Assembly (NCBI RefSeq): GCF_918697865.1
Contig: NZ_CAKKMV010000003.1
Location: 1-64,000 of the forward strand
Source of the DNA: Massilia sp. Bi118
GTDB taxonomy: Bacteria; Pseudomonadota; Gammaproteobacteria; Burkholderiales; Burkholderiaceae_D
Length of the DNA stretch: 64,000 nt
Direction of reading: 5' to 3'
Notes under the pieces: model-generated
Databases searched by the model: none
Told to the model about the DNA's origin: nothing
Seen by the model: only the letters and a program-made list of their open reading frames with translations
Program-made: the position numbers and the translations under genes
Shown: in pieces, positions 17,304-29,244 of the stretch
Numbering within the stretch: the stretch's first letter is position 1
Layout: each line of letters opens with the position of its first letter

Positions 17304-18464
17304 TTAGAAGTTGATGATCCCTCCCAGGGAAACGCCATTCATGTGGCTGGACGCGCCGGAAAAGCCTTTCGAGCGCGTGCGCCCCAGCTCACCGACCAGG
17401 GTTACGTACTTGTTCAGCCCGTAGTAGGCGCCGAGCGTATAGTTGGCGTTCTCCTTGAGGCCGAGCGTGCCCGGGCTGTTGTCGCTGTTCTTGCTGCGGC
17501 CGTAGTTGAGGCCGACCTTGAGCCGCTCGTCGGCCTTGTACATCGCCTGCAGGAACCAGTGGGTCGACTTGACGTCGGCCTGGTCGGCATCCGACAGCAG
17601 GCCCAGGCCTTTGCCGCGCTGGAAGTTGACCAGGAAGCCAAACTGCTCGTAGTCCATGCTGGCGCCCACTTCGACGGCGTTCATGCGGAAATTGTTGAAG
17701 GCCGCCGGGTCGACGGTCTCGAAGTGCTGGGTCTTGTAGCCCAGCCAGCCCTTGGCCGGTCCGAGGGCGCCGGTCAGCTGCAGCTGCACCTGGGGCGTCG
17801 ACTTGGCCGAGTAGCGCGAAGGCGCGACGATGGGCGTGTCGGAAACCGGGCTCATCAGGCCGACATCGAGGCCGATCCCGTAGGGCAGCATGGACGGCGC
17901 CGAGTACACGACCTGGCCATAGTGGTTCAGGTAGGCATAGCCGGCGCCGATGTGGCCGAGCGCGACCCGGCCGCGCTGGGTGGCCTGCACCGGTGCGCCG
18001 ATGCCCTGGATGGTCATGTCGCCGAGGATGGCATGGGAGCCGAACAGGCCGTAGTCGCGCCCCAGCTTGACGGTGCCGAAGTCGGGCCGGCCGAAGCTGA
18101 AGAAGGCCTGGCGGATGTCGACATCGCTGTTCTGGGCGATCGCGCTGTCGGTGGCGGTGGCGACGTAGATGCCGATCAGCGCCTTGACGTCCCAGCCGCC
18201 CTGGTTGGTGGTGGCGCTCGTCACCAGGGCGCTCGGCAGCAGGCCGTTGCCGATCGTGGTGCGGCGGTCCTCGCCGCCGCAGCCGAGCGTGCGCCCGGCC
18301 AGCGCCACGCCGCTGTCGAAGCCGCCCTTGCACCTGACCAGGGTATAAAAGGCATTCACGTTGCCGCCGACGTTGACGGTCCAGTCGCCGGCCTTGATGT
18401 CGACTGCTTGTGCGGGAGGTACGGCGGCAGCGGCAAGCAGGCCCAGCATGAGCATTCTCTTCAT
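17304..18464 (-). CDS. Gram-negative general porin
   Basis: A 386-residue trimeric-porin family (Porin_4) outer-membrane channel. The start is MKRMLMLGLLAAAA with GAGGAG upstream and a signal peptide ending PAQA; the longer frame lacks these. Sequence marks are the N-terminal GDWTVNVGGNVNAFYT strand, DVDIRQAFFSFG and GTVKLGRDYGLFGS (the L3 constriction approach), and a terminal Phe in GGIINF. Betaproteobacterial porins of this type pass small anions and solutes. A CKGG...LGC pair could form a loop disulfide. Convergent with the receptor gene, only 9 bases apart. Confidence 0.9.
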   Translation of the reverse strand: MKRMLMLGLLAAAAVPPAQAVDIKAGDWTVNVGGNVNAFYTLVRCKGGFDSGVALAGRTLGCGGEDRRTTIGNGLLPSALVTSATTNQGGWDVKALIGIYVATATDSAIAQNSDVDIRQAFFSFGRPDFGTVKLGRDYGLFGSHAILGDMTIQGIGAPVQATQRGRVALGHIGAGYAYLNHYGQVVYSAPSMLPYGIGLDVGLMSPVSDTPIVAPSRYSAKSTPQVQLQLTGALGPAKGWLGYKTQHFETVDPAAFNNFRMNAVEVGASMDYEQFGFLVNFQRGKGLGLLSDADQADVKSTHWFLQAMYKADERLKVGLNYGRSKNSDNSPGTLGLKENANYTLGAYYGLNKYVTLVGELGRTRSKGFSGASSHMNGVSLGGIINF

Positions 18465-18688
18465 CGCGCTCTCCTCGTTGTGATTGGGGGATCGACACAG
18501 CGGCCGATGCATCCCTAACAAGGCAATAAGCGTACCCAGCGTGCATCAAGGGCAGAGACAGCCGGGAATCGGAAAAGCGTACAGAAACTGAGCAGTATTT
18601 GTGCTGCTTGTGCCTGAGCCTGGCGCTCTGTTTCAGAACAGATGAGTTGTGGCGGTCGACGCGGCTTGCGTGACCACCACTACCCGCA

Positions 18689-19606
18689 TCAGCGCTCGGC
18701 CTTCACGATCTGCAGCGCGCTGGCGATCAGTCCGCTCATATTGCCGAGATCGGCCGGGACGATGATGGAGTTATTGGTCTTGGCCAGGTTACCGAAGGCG
18801 TGCACGTATTCCTCGGCCACCCGCAGGTTGACCGCATCCGCGCCGCCCGGGCTGCGGATCGCATCGCCGACCTGGCGCAGCGCGGTCGCACTGGCGTCGG
18901 CCAGCGCCACGATGGCGGTCGCCTCGCCCTGGGCGCGGTTGATCGCGGCCTGCTTCTCGCCTTCGGAACGGGCAATCGCCGCCTCGCGCTCGCCGCTGGC
19001 GATGTTGATCGCTTCCTGGCGCCGGCCCTCGGAAGCGGCGATCAGCGCGCGTTTCTCGCGTTCGGCGGTGATCTGGCGCTGCATCGCGTGCAGGATCTCG
19101 GCCGGCGGGGTCAGGTCCTTGATCTCGTAGCGCAGCACTTTCACGCCCCAGTTGGCGGCCGATTCGTCGATCGCGTTGACGATGGTCGTGTTAATGTGAT
19201 CGCGCTCCTCGAAGGTCTTGTCGAGCTCCATCTTGCCGATCACGGAACGCAGCGTGGTCTGCGCCAGCTGGGTGATCGCGGTGATGAAGTTCGACGAACC
19301 GTAGGACGCGCGCATCGCATCGGTCACCTGGAAGTAGAGGATGCCGTCGACCTGCAGCTGGGTATTGTCGCGGGTGATGCAGACCTGGGGCGGCACGTCG
19401 AGCGGGATTTCCTTCAGGCTGTGCTTGTAGGCGATGCGGTCGATGAAGGGCACGACAATGTTCAGGCCCGGCGCCAGCGTGGCGTGGTACTTGCCGAGCC
19501 GTTCGACCACCCAGGCATGCTGCTGGGGCACCACGTTGATGGTCTTGATGACGAAGACTAGCGCGATGATGAAAATGACCAGTGCGACCGTACCGAATGA
19601 AAACAT
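18689..19606 (-). CDS. SPFH/band 7 protein (paraslipin, QmcA-like)
   Basis: A 305-residue membrane scaffold of the stomatin/prohibitin superfamily. It has an N-terminal membrane helix, a SPFH domain (about 25-190; VPQQHAWVVERLGKY, PGLNIVVPFIDRIAY) and a long Ala/Glu coiled coil (about 190-250) used for ring oligomerisation. The third-codon ATG (MFSFGTV) is preferred because AAGGG is spaced 9 bases before it but abuts the first ATG. It follows the NfeD gene; the NfeD-paraslipin pair is widely conserved and linked to membrane microdomain organisation. Confidence 0.92.
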   Translation of the reverse strand: MFSFGTVALVIFIIALVFVIKTINVVPQQHAWVVERLGKYHATLAPGLNIVVPFIDRIAYKHSLKEIPLDVPPQVCITRDNTQLQVDGILYFQVTDAMRASYGSSNFITAITQLAQTTLRSVIGKMELDKTFEERDHINTTIVNAIDESAANWGVKVLRYEIKDLTPPAEILHAMQRQITAEREKRALIAASEGRRQEAINIASGEREAAIARSEGEKQAAINRAQGEATAIVALADASATALRQVGDAIRSPGGADAVNLRVAEEYVHAFGNLAKTNNSIIVPADLGNMSGLIASALQIVKAER

Positions 19607-19655
19607 TATGAGCATCCCTTATATATCTGGTTATATTTGAAGCAAAACTTATAAA

Positions 19656-20078
19656 TCAGGAATTCGCCACCACCAGCCGGCTGCCCTGCACTTCGACGAT
19701 GCGGAAATCACCGGCCTGCGGCGTGGCGCCCTGGCCCAGTTCGACGTCCCACAATGCGCCGCGGTACATCACGCGGGCGCGGCCGTTGTCCCAGGCCGGC
19801 ACGTTCACGCGCTGGCCGATGTCGAGATTGACGTTACTGTCGCGGCTGGCGTCGCTGCGCGCCGGCCGGCCGAAGCGCGAGCGGTGCAGCAGGGCCGTCG
19901 CCAGCACGCCGACCAGGGCCGCCGCGATCGTCTGCAGCGGTCCGCTCGCGCCGGCCACGGCGGCGAGACCGCCGACCGCCAGACCGATCGCGATCATCAA
20001 CAGGTAGAACGTCCCGGTGAACAGCTCCAGGATCACGAGCACGCCGGCCGCCACGAGCCAGCCCATCCATTCAGCCAT
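19656..20078 (-). CDS. NfeD family membrane protein
   Basis: A 140-residue short NfeD with two to three N-terminal membrane helices (about 5-65) and a C-terminal OB-fold (about 85-140; IGQRVNVPAWDNGRARVMYRG, then LVV). It lacks the ClpP-like protease part found in long NfeD proteins. Start at MAEWMGWL, where AAGGAG lies 7 bases upstream and would itself be read as codons if the ORF began at the earlier ATG. First gene of the pair with the SPFH partner, 49 bases upstream of it. Confidence 0.9.
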   Translation of the reverse strand: MAEWMGWLVAAGVLVILELFTGTFYLLMIAIGLAVGGLAAVAGASGPLQTIAAALVGVLATALLHRSRFGRPARSDASRDSNVNLDIGQRVNVPAWDNGRARVMYRGALWDVELGQGATPQAGDFRIVEVQGSRLVVANS

Positions 20079-20204
20079 GGTGTACTCCTTCATTTTCAGT
20101 ATGACAACAATGCCAGTCTACCCTGTCTAGACAAGGAGTCAACGGGTCAAAAACCCGACATCCAAATAGGGTTTTACCTCAATATTTGATACCATAGAGA
20201 AATT

Positions 20205-21359
20205 ATGTTGATCGTCGTAAGCCTGCTGCTGCTCACCATGGCGCTATCCGCCGTCATGTTGCTCGTTCTGTCCTCGCTGAGGAAGAGCGGCGCCCGCGGC
20301 ATCCGCGAATGGTCCGCGGCGAATGCGCTGGCGGTGGTCTCGCTGCCGCTGTTCGCGGCGCGCGGCGTGGTGCCGGACTTCTTTTCGATCGAGCTCGCGA
20401 ACACCCTGCTGCTCGGCACCACGGTGCTGATGCTGGCCGGCTTCCGGCGCCACCTGAACGTGGACGTGCCCTGTTGCCGCCTGGCCGCCTGCGTCGCGCT
20501 GGGCCTGGCCGCGATCCTCGCGCTGCACCATGGGGTCGATTCGGTGGGCGGGCGCGTGGTCGCGATGTCGCTTCTGCACAGCGCCCTGCTGGCGGAAATG
20601 GGCGTGGTGGTATGGCGGCAGCTGGCGCAGACGGGGCGCCGCTATCCGGCCCTGTTCACCGTCTGCGCGGCCTTCGCCAACGCCGCCTTCCAGCTGGTGC
20701 GCGCCCTCGTCTACGGTGCCCAGGCCGCCGGCGTCCAGCTGCCCTGGGACGATGCGACCCTGAGCCTGGTGTTTTTCTCGGCAGGCGCCCTGTCGCTGCC
20801 CGCGCTGACCCTGGGCGCGGTCATGATGGCCAACGCCGAGCTGGTCGCGCGCGCCCGGCACGCCGCCGACCACGACCATTTGACCGGCGCCCGCTCGCGC
20901 CGCGCCTTCTTCGACCTGGCCACGCGCGAACAGGCGCGCGCGCTGCGCCGCCAGGCCCCGCTCTCGCTGCTGCTGTTCGATGTCGACCACTTCAAGCGCA
21001 TCAACGACACCCACGGCCACGCTGCGGGCGACCGGGTGCTGGTCGACATCGTCGAACGCACCGGCGCGGTAGTGCGCAGTATCGATACCGTGGCTCGCCT
21101 GGGCGGCGAAGAATTCGCGGTGCTGCTGCCGGACACCGGCGCCGACACCGCGCTGCTGGTGGCCGAGCGCCTGCGCCACGGCCTGGAGCGCGCGCCGGAC
21201 CGCGAGGCCGGCATCGCCGCCGGTTACACGGTCAGCATCGGCGCCGCCACGCTGGCCCTTGGCGAAAGCATCGACGCCATGCTGTCGCGCGCCGACGCCG
21301 CGCTGTATGCGGCCAAGGCCGGCGGCCGCAATGCGGTGGCCGCCGCGCCCAGCCTCTGA
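20205..21359 (+). CDS. membrane diguanylate cyclase
   Basis: A 384-residue c-di-GMP synthase. The N-terminal half (about 1-210) is a bundle of six to seven hydrophobic helices without recognisable periplasmic domain. The GGDEF domain (about 220-380) has an intact active site GGEEF at 300-304 and an inhibitory I-site R291-x-x-D294 five residues before it, so product feedback is likely. It is divergent from the NfeD operon and followed 12 bases later by a ynfA-like gene. Confidence 0.93.
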   Translation: MLIVVSLLLLTMALSAVMLLVLSSLRKSGARGIREWSAANALAVVSLPLFAARGVVPDFFSIELANTLLLGTTVLMLAGFRRHLNVDVPCCRLAACVALGLAAILALHHGVDSVGGRVVAMSLLHSALLAEMGVVVWRQLAQTGRRYPALFTVCAAFANAAFQLVRALVYGAQAAGVQLPWDDATLSLVFFSAGALSLPALTLGAVMMANAELVARARHAADHDHLTGARSRRAFFDLATREQARALRRQAPLSLLLFDVDHFKRINDTHGHAAGDRVLVDIVERTGAVVRSIDTVARLGGEEFAVLLPDTGADTALLVAERLRHGLERAPDREAGIAAGYTVSIGAATLALGESIDAMLSRADAALYAAKAGGRNAVAAAPSL

Positions 21360-21371
21360 TATAAGCAAGGG

Positions 21372-21704
21372 ATGTTCACGCTTGCCAAATACGCCGCACT
21401 GTTCGCACTGACCGCGCTGGTGGAAATCCTCGGCTGCTACCTGCCCTGGCTGGTGATCAAGACCGGCAAAAGCGCCTGGCTGCTGCTGCCCGCGGCCCTG
21501 TCGCTGGCCTTGTTCGCCTGGCTGCTGACCCTGCACCCGGCAGCGGCCGGCCGTACTTATGCGGCCTACGGCGGCATGTACATCGCGGTGGCCCTGCTGT
21601 GGCTGCGCTTCGTCGACGGCGTGGCGCTGACCCGCTTCGACCTGCTCGGCGCAGGCCTGGCGCTGGCCGGCATGGCGGTGATTGCGCTGCAGCCGCAGGG
21701 CTGA
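21372..21704 (+). CDS. ynfA: YnfA/UPF0060 family small membrane protein
   Basis: A 110-residue inner-membrane protein of the UPF0060 family, four predicted helices. Family marks are [12 protein letters not shown] in helix 1, [11 protein letters not shown] and LLWLRFVDG in helices 3-4. Distantly similar to SMR transporters; some homologues have been linked to cation or dye export, but the function is not settled. Probably co-transcribed with the cyclase (12-base gap). Convergent with ppsA, sharing the terminator region. Confidence 0.93.
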   Translation: MFTLAKYAALFALTALVEILGCYLPWLVIKTGKSAWLLLPAALSLALFAWLLTLHPAAAGRTYAAYGGMYIAVALLWLRFVDGVALTRFDLLGAGLALAGMAVIALQPQG

Positions 21705-21743
21705 CAAAGAAAAACCCTCGCGGGCGCGTGCCGGCGAGGGTTT
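21703..21743 (-). terminator. rho-independent terminator of ppsA
   Basis: On the minus strand AAACCCTCGC and GCGAGGGTTT form a 10-bp stem, followed by a TTTTTCTTTG tail, 18 bases after the ppsA stop. On the plus strand the T-run is poor, so it serves ppsA mainly. Confidence 0.85.
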
Positions 21744-21760
21744 GATCAGCCGCGACAGTC

Positions 21761-24202
<2,442 letters not shown>

Positions 24203-24385
24203 GATGAAACACCTTTTTGATGATGGAAATCTTTCGTGGCTGTGCTGGCCGGAGGTGTCTCTTGTTGTTATTCTGACCGCCGTGCAGCACAATCCGAACT
24301 ACCGTTGCCGAGCATTTTAACCCGCGTTTGTGCAATGCACCGTGGGCTGGCTGCAACTTTGTCATCATCTTAGCAAAAAGGCACA

Positions 24386-25234
24386 ATGACTTCCTTGAGC
24401 ACTCCGGCCAATCCGAACGCCGCGCGCACCGTTTTCTTCGTGTCCGACGGCACCGGCATCACGGCCGAAACCTTTGGCCACGCGGTGCTGAGCCAGTTCG
24501 AAATGCGCTTCCGCCAGATCCGCTTGCCCTTCATCGATACCATGGAGAAAGCCTACGAGGCGGCGCGCCGCATCAACGAGGTGGCACTCAGCGACAACCA
24601 GCGCCCCATCGTGTTCTCGACCCTGGTCAAGCACGACCTGTCGGCCGTGATCCGCGCCGCCCAGGGCATGCACATGGACCTGTTCCAGACCTTCGTCGCG
24701 CCGCTCGAGCAGGAACTGGGCGTGAAATCGACCCACACCATCGGCCGCATCCACAACGTGGTCGACAGCGAGGAATACAAGAGCCGCATCGAAGCCATCA
24801 ACTTCTCGCTGGCCCACGACGACGGCCAGTCGCACAAGAACCTGGCCGACGCCGACGTGATCCTGGTCGGCGTCTCGCGCTCCGGCAAGACCCCGACCAG
24901 CCTCTACCTTGCAATGCAATACGGGATCAAGGCCGCCAACTACCCGCTGATTCCCGACGATTTCGAGCGCGGCAGGCTGCCTTCGGCCCTGCCGCCCTTC
25001 AAGCACAAGCTGTTCGGTTTGACGATCACGCCGGAGCGCCTGGCGGAGATCCGTAACGAGCGGCGGGCCGGCAGCAAATATGCGTCGCTGGAGAATTGCC
25101 GGTATGAGGTGAACGAGGCGGAAGTGCTGATGCGGCGCGAGGGGATACGCTGGCTGTCGTCGACGACCAAGTCGATCGAGGAGATTTCGACGACGATTCT
25201 TCAGGAGATCAAGCCGGATCGTCGGGAGTATTAA
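24386..25234 (+). CDS. ppsR: PEP synthase regulatory protein (bifunctional kinase/pyrophosphorylase)
   Basis: A 282-residue DUF299 protein that inactivates PpsA by ADP-dependent phosphorylation of its active-site threonine and reactivates it by Pi-dependent removal. Marks are the N-terminal [13 protein letters not shown] and the P-loop GVSRSGKT (162-169). AAAAGG precedes the ATG. Divergent from ppsA across 183 bases, the usual ppsA/ppsR layout. A long inverted repeat lies just after its stop. Confidence 0.96.
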   Translation: MTSLSTPANPNAARTVFFVSDGTGITAETFGHAVLSQFEMRFRQIRLPFIDTMEKAYEAARRINEVALSDNQRPIVFSTLVKHDLSAVIRAAQGMHMDLFQTFVAPLEQELGVKSTHTIGRIHNVVDSEEYKSRIEAINFSLAHDDGQSHKNLADADVILVGVSRSGKTPTSLYLAMQYGIKAANYPLIPDDFERGRLPSALPPFKHKLFGLTITPERLAEIRNERRAGSKYASLENCRYEVNEAEVLMRREGIRWLSSTTKSIEEISTTILQEIKPDRREY

Positions 25235-25256
25235 TTTCCCCCGCCGTCGTTCCCTA

Positions 25257-25340
25257 CCGTCGTTCCCGCGGAGGCGGAAACCCAAGTTTGTTCGCGTCAC
25301 GCTGGCTAAACTTGGGTCTCCGCCTGCGCGGGGACGACGG
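25257..25340. repeat. long inverted repeat, family B copy 1
   Basis: Arms of about 32 bp (CCGTCGTTCCCGCG...CCCAAGTTT and AAACTTGGG...GCGGGGACGACGG) flank an 18-bp centre. Each arm has its own small CCCGC/GCGGG-type hairpin. A partial arm copy (CCGTCGTTCCC) precedes it at 25244. It lies in the convergent gap between ppsR and the receiver-EAL gene. A second copy is at 45715. Confidence 0.8.
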
Positions 25341-25348
25341 GCAAACTC

Positions 25349-26560
25349 TTAGAAAAAGTGCCGCCAGTCTTCCAGCCAACCCGGAAACGCCGAAGCCTCC
25401 ATCGGATTGGCAATATGGTAGCCCTGCGCATACGTGCAGCCCAAGCCCTGCAGGAAATCCCAATCCTGCCGCGTCTCGACACCGACCGCGACCGACATCC
25501 GGTCCAGGCTATGCGCCAGCCCCAGGCATGATTTCAGCACCGTACCAAGCGGCCGCTTTTTGGAAGCGCCATCGACGAAGGAACGGTCGATCTTCAGCTC
25601 CGAGAACGGAATCCGCGCCAGCAACTGAAGGTTCGAGCGCCCGGTGCCGTAGTCGTCGATCGCCAGGCCGAAGCCCATCATGCGCAGGCGCACCAGGCGT
25701 TCGATGAAGTCGGCGTCGAATTTCAGGATCGAGGACTCGGTGATCTCGAAGGTCAGGTAATCCGGCATCACGCCATGGCGCTTCATGCAGGACGACACCT
25801 GGCGGATGAAGTTGGGGTTCGCCAGCGTCTCGGCGGCCAGGTTCAGCGAGATCGAAATCGGGATGCCCTGGTCGTGGTACTGGCGGCAGCGCTCGACCGA
25901 CAGCTCGATCATGGTCCAGTCGAGGAAATCGACGCGGTTGTTCTGTTCCAGCGCGTCGATGAAGGCGCCCGGGCCCAGCACGCCGTGCTCGGGATGGCGC
26001 CAGCGCGCGAAAGTCTCCAGGCCCTTGACCTGGCCGGTGGCCAGTTCGATCTTGGGCTGGAAGAAGGGTTCGAACTGGCGCTGCTGCAGGCCGACGCCGA
26101 CTTCCGCAAAGCTGAAGGCAGGCGTTTTCGGGCTGGCGCGCGGACGCGCCGGCGGCTGGAAGTTGTCCAGCAGCGCCTTCAGCTTGGCGCTGGAGACGGG
26201 CTTGGCGATGGTGCCCAGCAGGTCGACGCCGTAGGCCTGGGCCAGGGTCTCGACCGAGAACAGCACGCCGGCGGGCTGGGCGCCGATCACGATCAGGCGC
26301 ACCGCGGACTTCAGCCCGGCAATCGCGCGCAGCAGCTCGAGGCCGTCCATGCCGCCCAGGGCGAGGTCGATGATGGCGACGTCGACTTTCGGCGTGAAGC
26401 TGGCCTGAAGGGTGCGCAGAGCGGTCGGGCCGTCAGGCACGTCGGTGACGCGGGTCGCGCCGAGCTGGCCGAGGGCCTCGATCAGGGCGCGGCGCTGCAC
26501 CGGTTCGGCTTCCGCCACCAGGAAATGAAGATTTTGTAAAGCTAACTGCATCGTGTCCAT
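25349..26560 (-). CDS. response regulator with degenerate receiver and EAL domain
   Basis: A 403-residue soluble protein: receiver (about 10-132) then EAL c-di-GMP phosphodiesterase domain (about 155-398). Receiver: D65 and K120 are present, but the N-terminal acidic pair reads E17-A18 and the usual Thr/Ser is Gly93. EAL: the motif reads E182-T-F, N240, E272/E275, D302-D303 and K323 are kept, but the usual AEGVE motif reads AVGVE (V359), while Q379 remains. It could be a weak phosphodiesterase or a c-di-GMP-binding effector. Start supported by GGAG 5 bases upstream of the ATG. Confidence 0.88.
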   Translation of the reverse strand: MDTMQLALQNLHFLVAEAEPVQRRALIEALGQLGATRVTDVPDGPTALRTLQASFTPKVDVAIIDLALGGMDGLELLRAIAGLKSAVRLIVIGAQPAGVLFSVETLAQAYGVDLLGTIAKPVSSAKLKALLDNFQPPARPRASPKTPAFSFAEVGVGLQQRQFEPFFQPKIELATGQVKGLETFARWRHPEHGVLGPGAFIDALEQNNRVDFLDWTMIELSVERCRQYHDQGIPISISLNLAAETLANPNFIRQVSSCMKRHGVMPDYLTFEITESSILKFDADFIERLVRLRMMGFGLAIDDYGTGRSNLQLLARIPFSELKIDRSFVDGASKKRPLGTVLKSCLGLAHSLDRMSVAVGVETRQDWDFLQGLGCTYAQGYHIANPMEASAFPGWLEDWRHFF

Positions 26561-26610
26561 CGCGGCTCCGCTTGCTCAACCCGCAGGGTACATGGCGCCG
26601 CGCATGCCGT

Positions 26611-27405
26611 CTATGGCTGGCGGCGCCGCGTCTGCCGTAATTGCTCGAAAAAGCACACGGCGGCACAGGCGGCGACGTTCAGCGACTCGACCTGGCCCGC
26701 GTGCGGCACGGCCACGCGCCGGCTGGCCAGGTTCAGCAGTTGGTCGGACACGCCCTGCCCCTCGTGGCCCAGCACCCAGGCCGCCGGCCCGGACAGCTCG
26801 ATGTCGTACAGGCATTCGGCGGCGTAGCCGCTGGTGGCCAGCACCGGCACCTTCGCATTGCGCACCAGCCCAGCCAGGTCGGCGTTCTCGAAGATCTCCA
26901 GCACGAAGTGGGCGCCCATGGCCGCGCGCAGCACCTTGGGGGACCAGCAGAAAGCCGTGCCGGGGCTGCACCAGACCTGCCTGATGCCGGCCGCGCCGGC
27001 GCTGCGCAGGATGGAGCCGACATTGCCCGGGTCCTGCACGCCGTCCAGCAGCACCGCCGATTCCGTCAGCAGCTTCGGCACGACGGGCGCAGGCGTATCG
27101 ACCACGAACACGATGTTGACGCCATGCTCGACCTGGCTGATGGCGCCGAACAGCGCCTCCGGCAGCGCCGTCACATGGCCGCGGCCGGCCTCGACGAGGC
27201 CGACGATGCTTGCTACTTCCGGGTTCGCCAGGGCGTCCTCGGATACCACGCAATGGACCGGCAGGCCGCGCAGGTCGAGCCAGGACTGGCACAAGTGCAC
27301 GCCGTCCAGCAGCGAGCGGCCGGCCTTGCGGCGCGCCTGCGAGCTGGTGGCCAGGGCCTTGAGTTCTTTATAAAACGGGTTGTCGCGCGAGCTGACGGTC
27401 TTCAT
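26611..27405 (-). CDS. TrmH/SpoU family RNA 2'-O-methyltransferase
   Basis: A 264-residue SAM-dependent ribose methyltransferase of the SPOUT class. The N-terminal substrate-binding domain (about 1-95; [29 protein letters not shown]) is followed by the knotted SpoU domain: [18 protein letters not shown] (motif 1), [13 protein letters not shown] (motif 2) and [16 protein letters not shown] (motif 3). The exact rRNA or tRNA target is uncertain; in this cluster position it is often annotated as a 23S rRNA methylase. Its ATG overlaps the rnhB stop (ATGA), so the start is at 27405 rather than in the longer frame. Confidence 0.92.
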   Translation of the reverse strand: MKTVSSRDNPFYKELKALATSSQARRKAGRSLLDGVHLCQSWLDLRGLPVHCVVSEDALANPEVASIVGLVEAGRGHVTALPEALFGAISQVEHGVNIVFVVDTPAPVVPKLLTESAVLLDGVQDPGNVGSILRSAGAAGIRQVWCSPGTAFCWSPKVLRAAMGAHFVLEIFENADLAGLVRNAKVPVLATSGYAAECLYDIELSGPAAWVLGHEGQGVSDQLLNLASRRVAVPHAGQVESLNVAACAAVCFFEQLRQTRRRQP

Positions 27406-28085
27406 GCGGGAACGCTTTCGAAGGCCGAGAACAAATCGGGTTCGCAAAGGTCGGGCTTTAGAAGCGCCCGCACCGGCGCGAAGGAACGGCGGTGCACCGG
27501 GCATGGCCCATGCAGGCGCAGCCTCTCCAGGTGCAGCGCGGTGGAATAACCCTTGTGCTGGTCGAAGGCGTACTGCGGATACGCCTCGTGCAGGGCCCTT
27601 AGTGCGGCATCGCGCGCGGTCTTGGCCAGGATCGACGCGGCCGAGATGGCGTGCACCTTGTCGTCGCCTTCGACCACGGCGTGGGCGCGGACCATCTCCG
27701 GCAGCGTCGGGCAACGGTTGCCGTCGATCAGGGCGATGGTCGGCATGGTGGCCAGCTGCTCCACCGCGCGGCGCATCGCCAGCATGGTCGCCTGCAGGAT
27801 GTTCAGGGTGTCGATCTCGTGGTGCGAGCACTCGGCGATGGCCCAGGCCAGGGCCTGCTCGCGGATGATCGGCGCCAGCTCGTCGCGGCGCGCTTCCGTC
27901 AGCTTCTTGGAGTCGCGCAGGCCCTCGATCGGCCGCCTGGGGTCGAGGATCACGGCGGCGGCATACACCGGCCCGGCCAGCGGACCGCGCCCGGCTTCGT
28001 CCACGCCGCAGACGATGTCGACGGCGGTGAACGGACGGTCACGGGTCGGCAGACCGGGATAGAAATCGAACTTCTTCTTGCTCAT
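27402..28085 (-). CDS. rnhB: ribonuclease HII
   Basis: Removes RNA from RNA-DNA hybrids and misincorporated ribonucleotides. A 227-residue protein with the type 2 signature [20 protein letters not shown] containing the DE pair, [11 protein letters not shown], and the third and fourth acidic residues in ALIDGN and AKTARDAAL. The C-terminus is somewhat extended. The start lies 1 base after the lpxB stop; the stop overlaps the next gene by 4 bases. Confidence 0.96.
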   Translation of the reverse strand: MSKKKFDFYPGLPTRDRPFTAVDIVCGVDEAGRGPLAGPVYAAAVILDPRRPIEGLRDSKKLTEARRDELAPIIREQALAWAIAECSHHEIDTLNILQATMLAMRRAVEQLATMPTIALIDGNRCPTLPEMVRAHAVVEGDDKVHAISAASILAKTARDAALRALHEAYPQYAFDQHKGYSTALHLERLRLHGPCPVHRRSFAPVRALLKPDLCEPDLFSAFESVPA

Positions 28086-28086
28086 T

Positions 28087-29244
28087 TCACTTCTTACCTA
28101 TGACTTCGAGCACGGCCCTGCTGCTCTCTTCAGCGCTGTTGCGCAGCAGGCTGTGGTGCATCTCCAGGAAGCGTTGCGCCAGCTTCGCGCGATTCGCTTC
28201 GTCCGTCAACTGGAACCAGACGGCGTCGGCCAGCGCCTGCGGCGTGGCGGCGTGCTGCAGGAATTCCGGCACGACGAATTCGCGCGCGAGGATGTTCGGC
28301 AGGCCGATCCACGGCAGGTAGCCCATGTGGCGCATGATCTCCCAGGACGCCCGCATCACCTTGTAGGCGATCACCATCGGCTTCTTGAACAGCGCCACTT
28401 CCAGGGTCGCCGTGCCGGACGCCGCCAGCACCGCATCGGCGGCGGCAATGCAGGCATGCGACTGGCCGTCGATCAGTTCCAGCGGCACGTCCTGCAAACC
28501 GGCTTTCGCCGCCAGCTCCCTGAAATACGCCTTCTGGCGCTCGCCCGCCATCGGCGCGATGAAGCGCACGGACGGGTCGCGCCGGGCCAGCAGCTTCACG
28601 GCGCCGGCGAAGGGCTCGCTCAGGTACTTGATCTCGGCCATGCGGCTGCCCGGCATGACGGTCACGACTTTCGCCTCTTCCGGGATGCCCAGCTGGCGCC
28701 TGGCGGCGACGACGTCGGGCTGCAGCGGAATCTGCTCTGCCAGCGGATGGCCGATATAGGTGGCCGGCACGCCGGCCTGGCGGTAGATCTCTTCTTCGAA
28801 GGGGAAGATCAGCAGCATGTGCGAGACCGCGCGCTGGATCTTCTTGATGCGGCCGCCCCGCCATGCCCAGATCTGCGGACCGACGAAGTGCAGGGTCGGA
28901 ATGCCGCTTGCCCGCAGCTGCTCTTCCAGCCCCAGGTTGAAGCCCGGGTAGTCGGCGCCGATGAAGGCGGCCGGCCGCTCAAGCAGCAGGCGATCCCGCA
29001 GATTATTCTGGATGCCCTTCAGTTCGCGGTAGCGCGGGATGACTTCGAACAGGCCGCGCACGGTGAGGGTGTCCATCGGCACATCCGACACCAGGCCCTC
29101 CTCCAGCATGCGCGCGCCGCCGATGCCGGAGTAGCGGACATCGGGCAGCTGCGCACGCAGGCCGGCCATCAGGCGCGCCGCCAGCATGTCGCCGGAGACC
29201 TCGCCCGCTACCAGCGCAATATGGGTCTCAGCGGACGATGCCAC
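28087..29244 (-). CDS. lpxB: lipid A disaccharide synthase
   Basis: Condenses UDP-2,3-diacylglucosamine with lipid X to the lipid A disaccharide at the inner membrane. GT19 family signatures: VAGEVSGD near the N-terminus, [27 protein letters not shown] and ASGTATLE. The start is uncertain. Family similarity begins at [10 protein letters not shown], so I chose the GTG at 29244 (385 residues, 17-base overlap with lpxA). An ATG at 29295 has AGGGTGG upstream but would overlap lpxA by 68 bases and add a non-conserved basic leader. Confidence 0.93.
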   Translation of the reverse strand: MASSAETHIALVAGEVSGDMLAARLMAGLRAQLPDVRYSGIGGARMLEEGLVSDVPMDTLTVRGLFEVIPRYRELKGIQNNLRDRLLLERPAAFIGADYPGFNLGLEEQLRASGIPTLHFVGPQIWAWRGGRIKKIQRAVSHMLLIFPFEEEIYRQAGVPATYIGHPLAEQIPLQPDVVAARRQLGIPEEAKVVTVMPGSRMAEIKYLSEPFAGAVKLLARRDPSVRFIAPMAGERQKAYFRELAAKAGLQDVPLELIDGQSHACIAAADAVLAASGTATLEVALFKKPMVIAYKVMRASWEIMRHMGYLPWIGLPNILAREFVVPEFLQHAATPQALADAVWFQLTDEANRAKLAQRFLEMHHSLLRNSAEESSRAVLEVIGKK

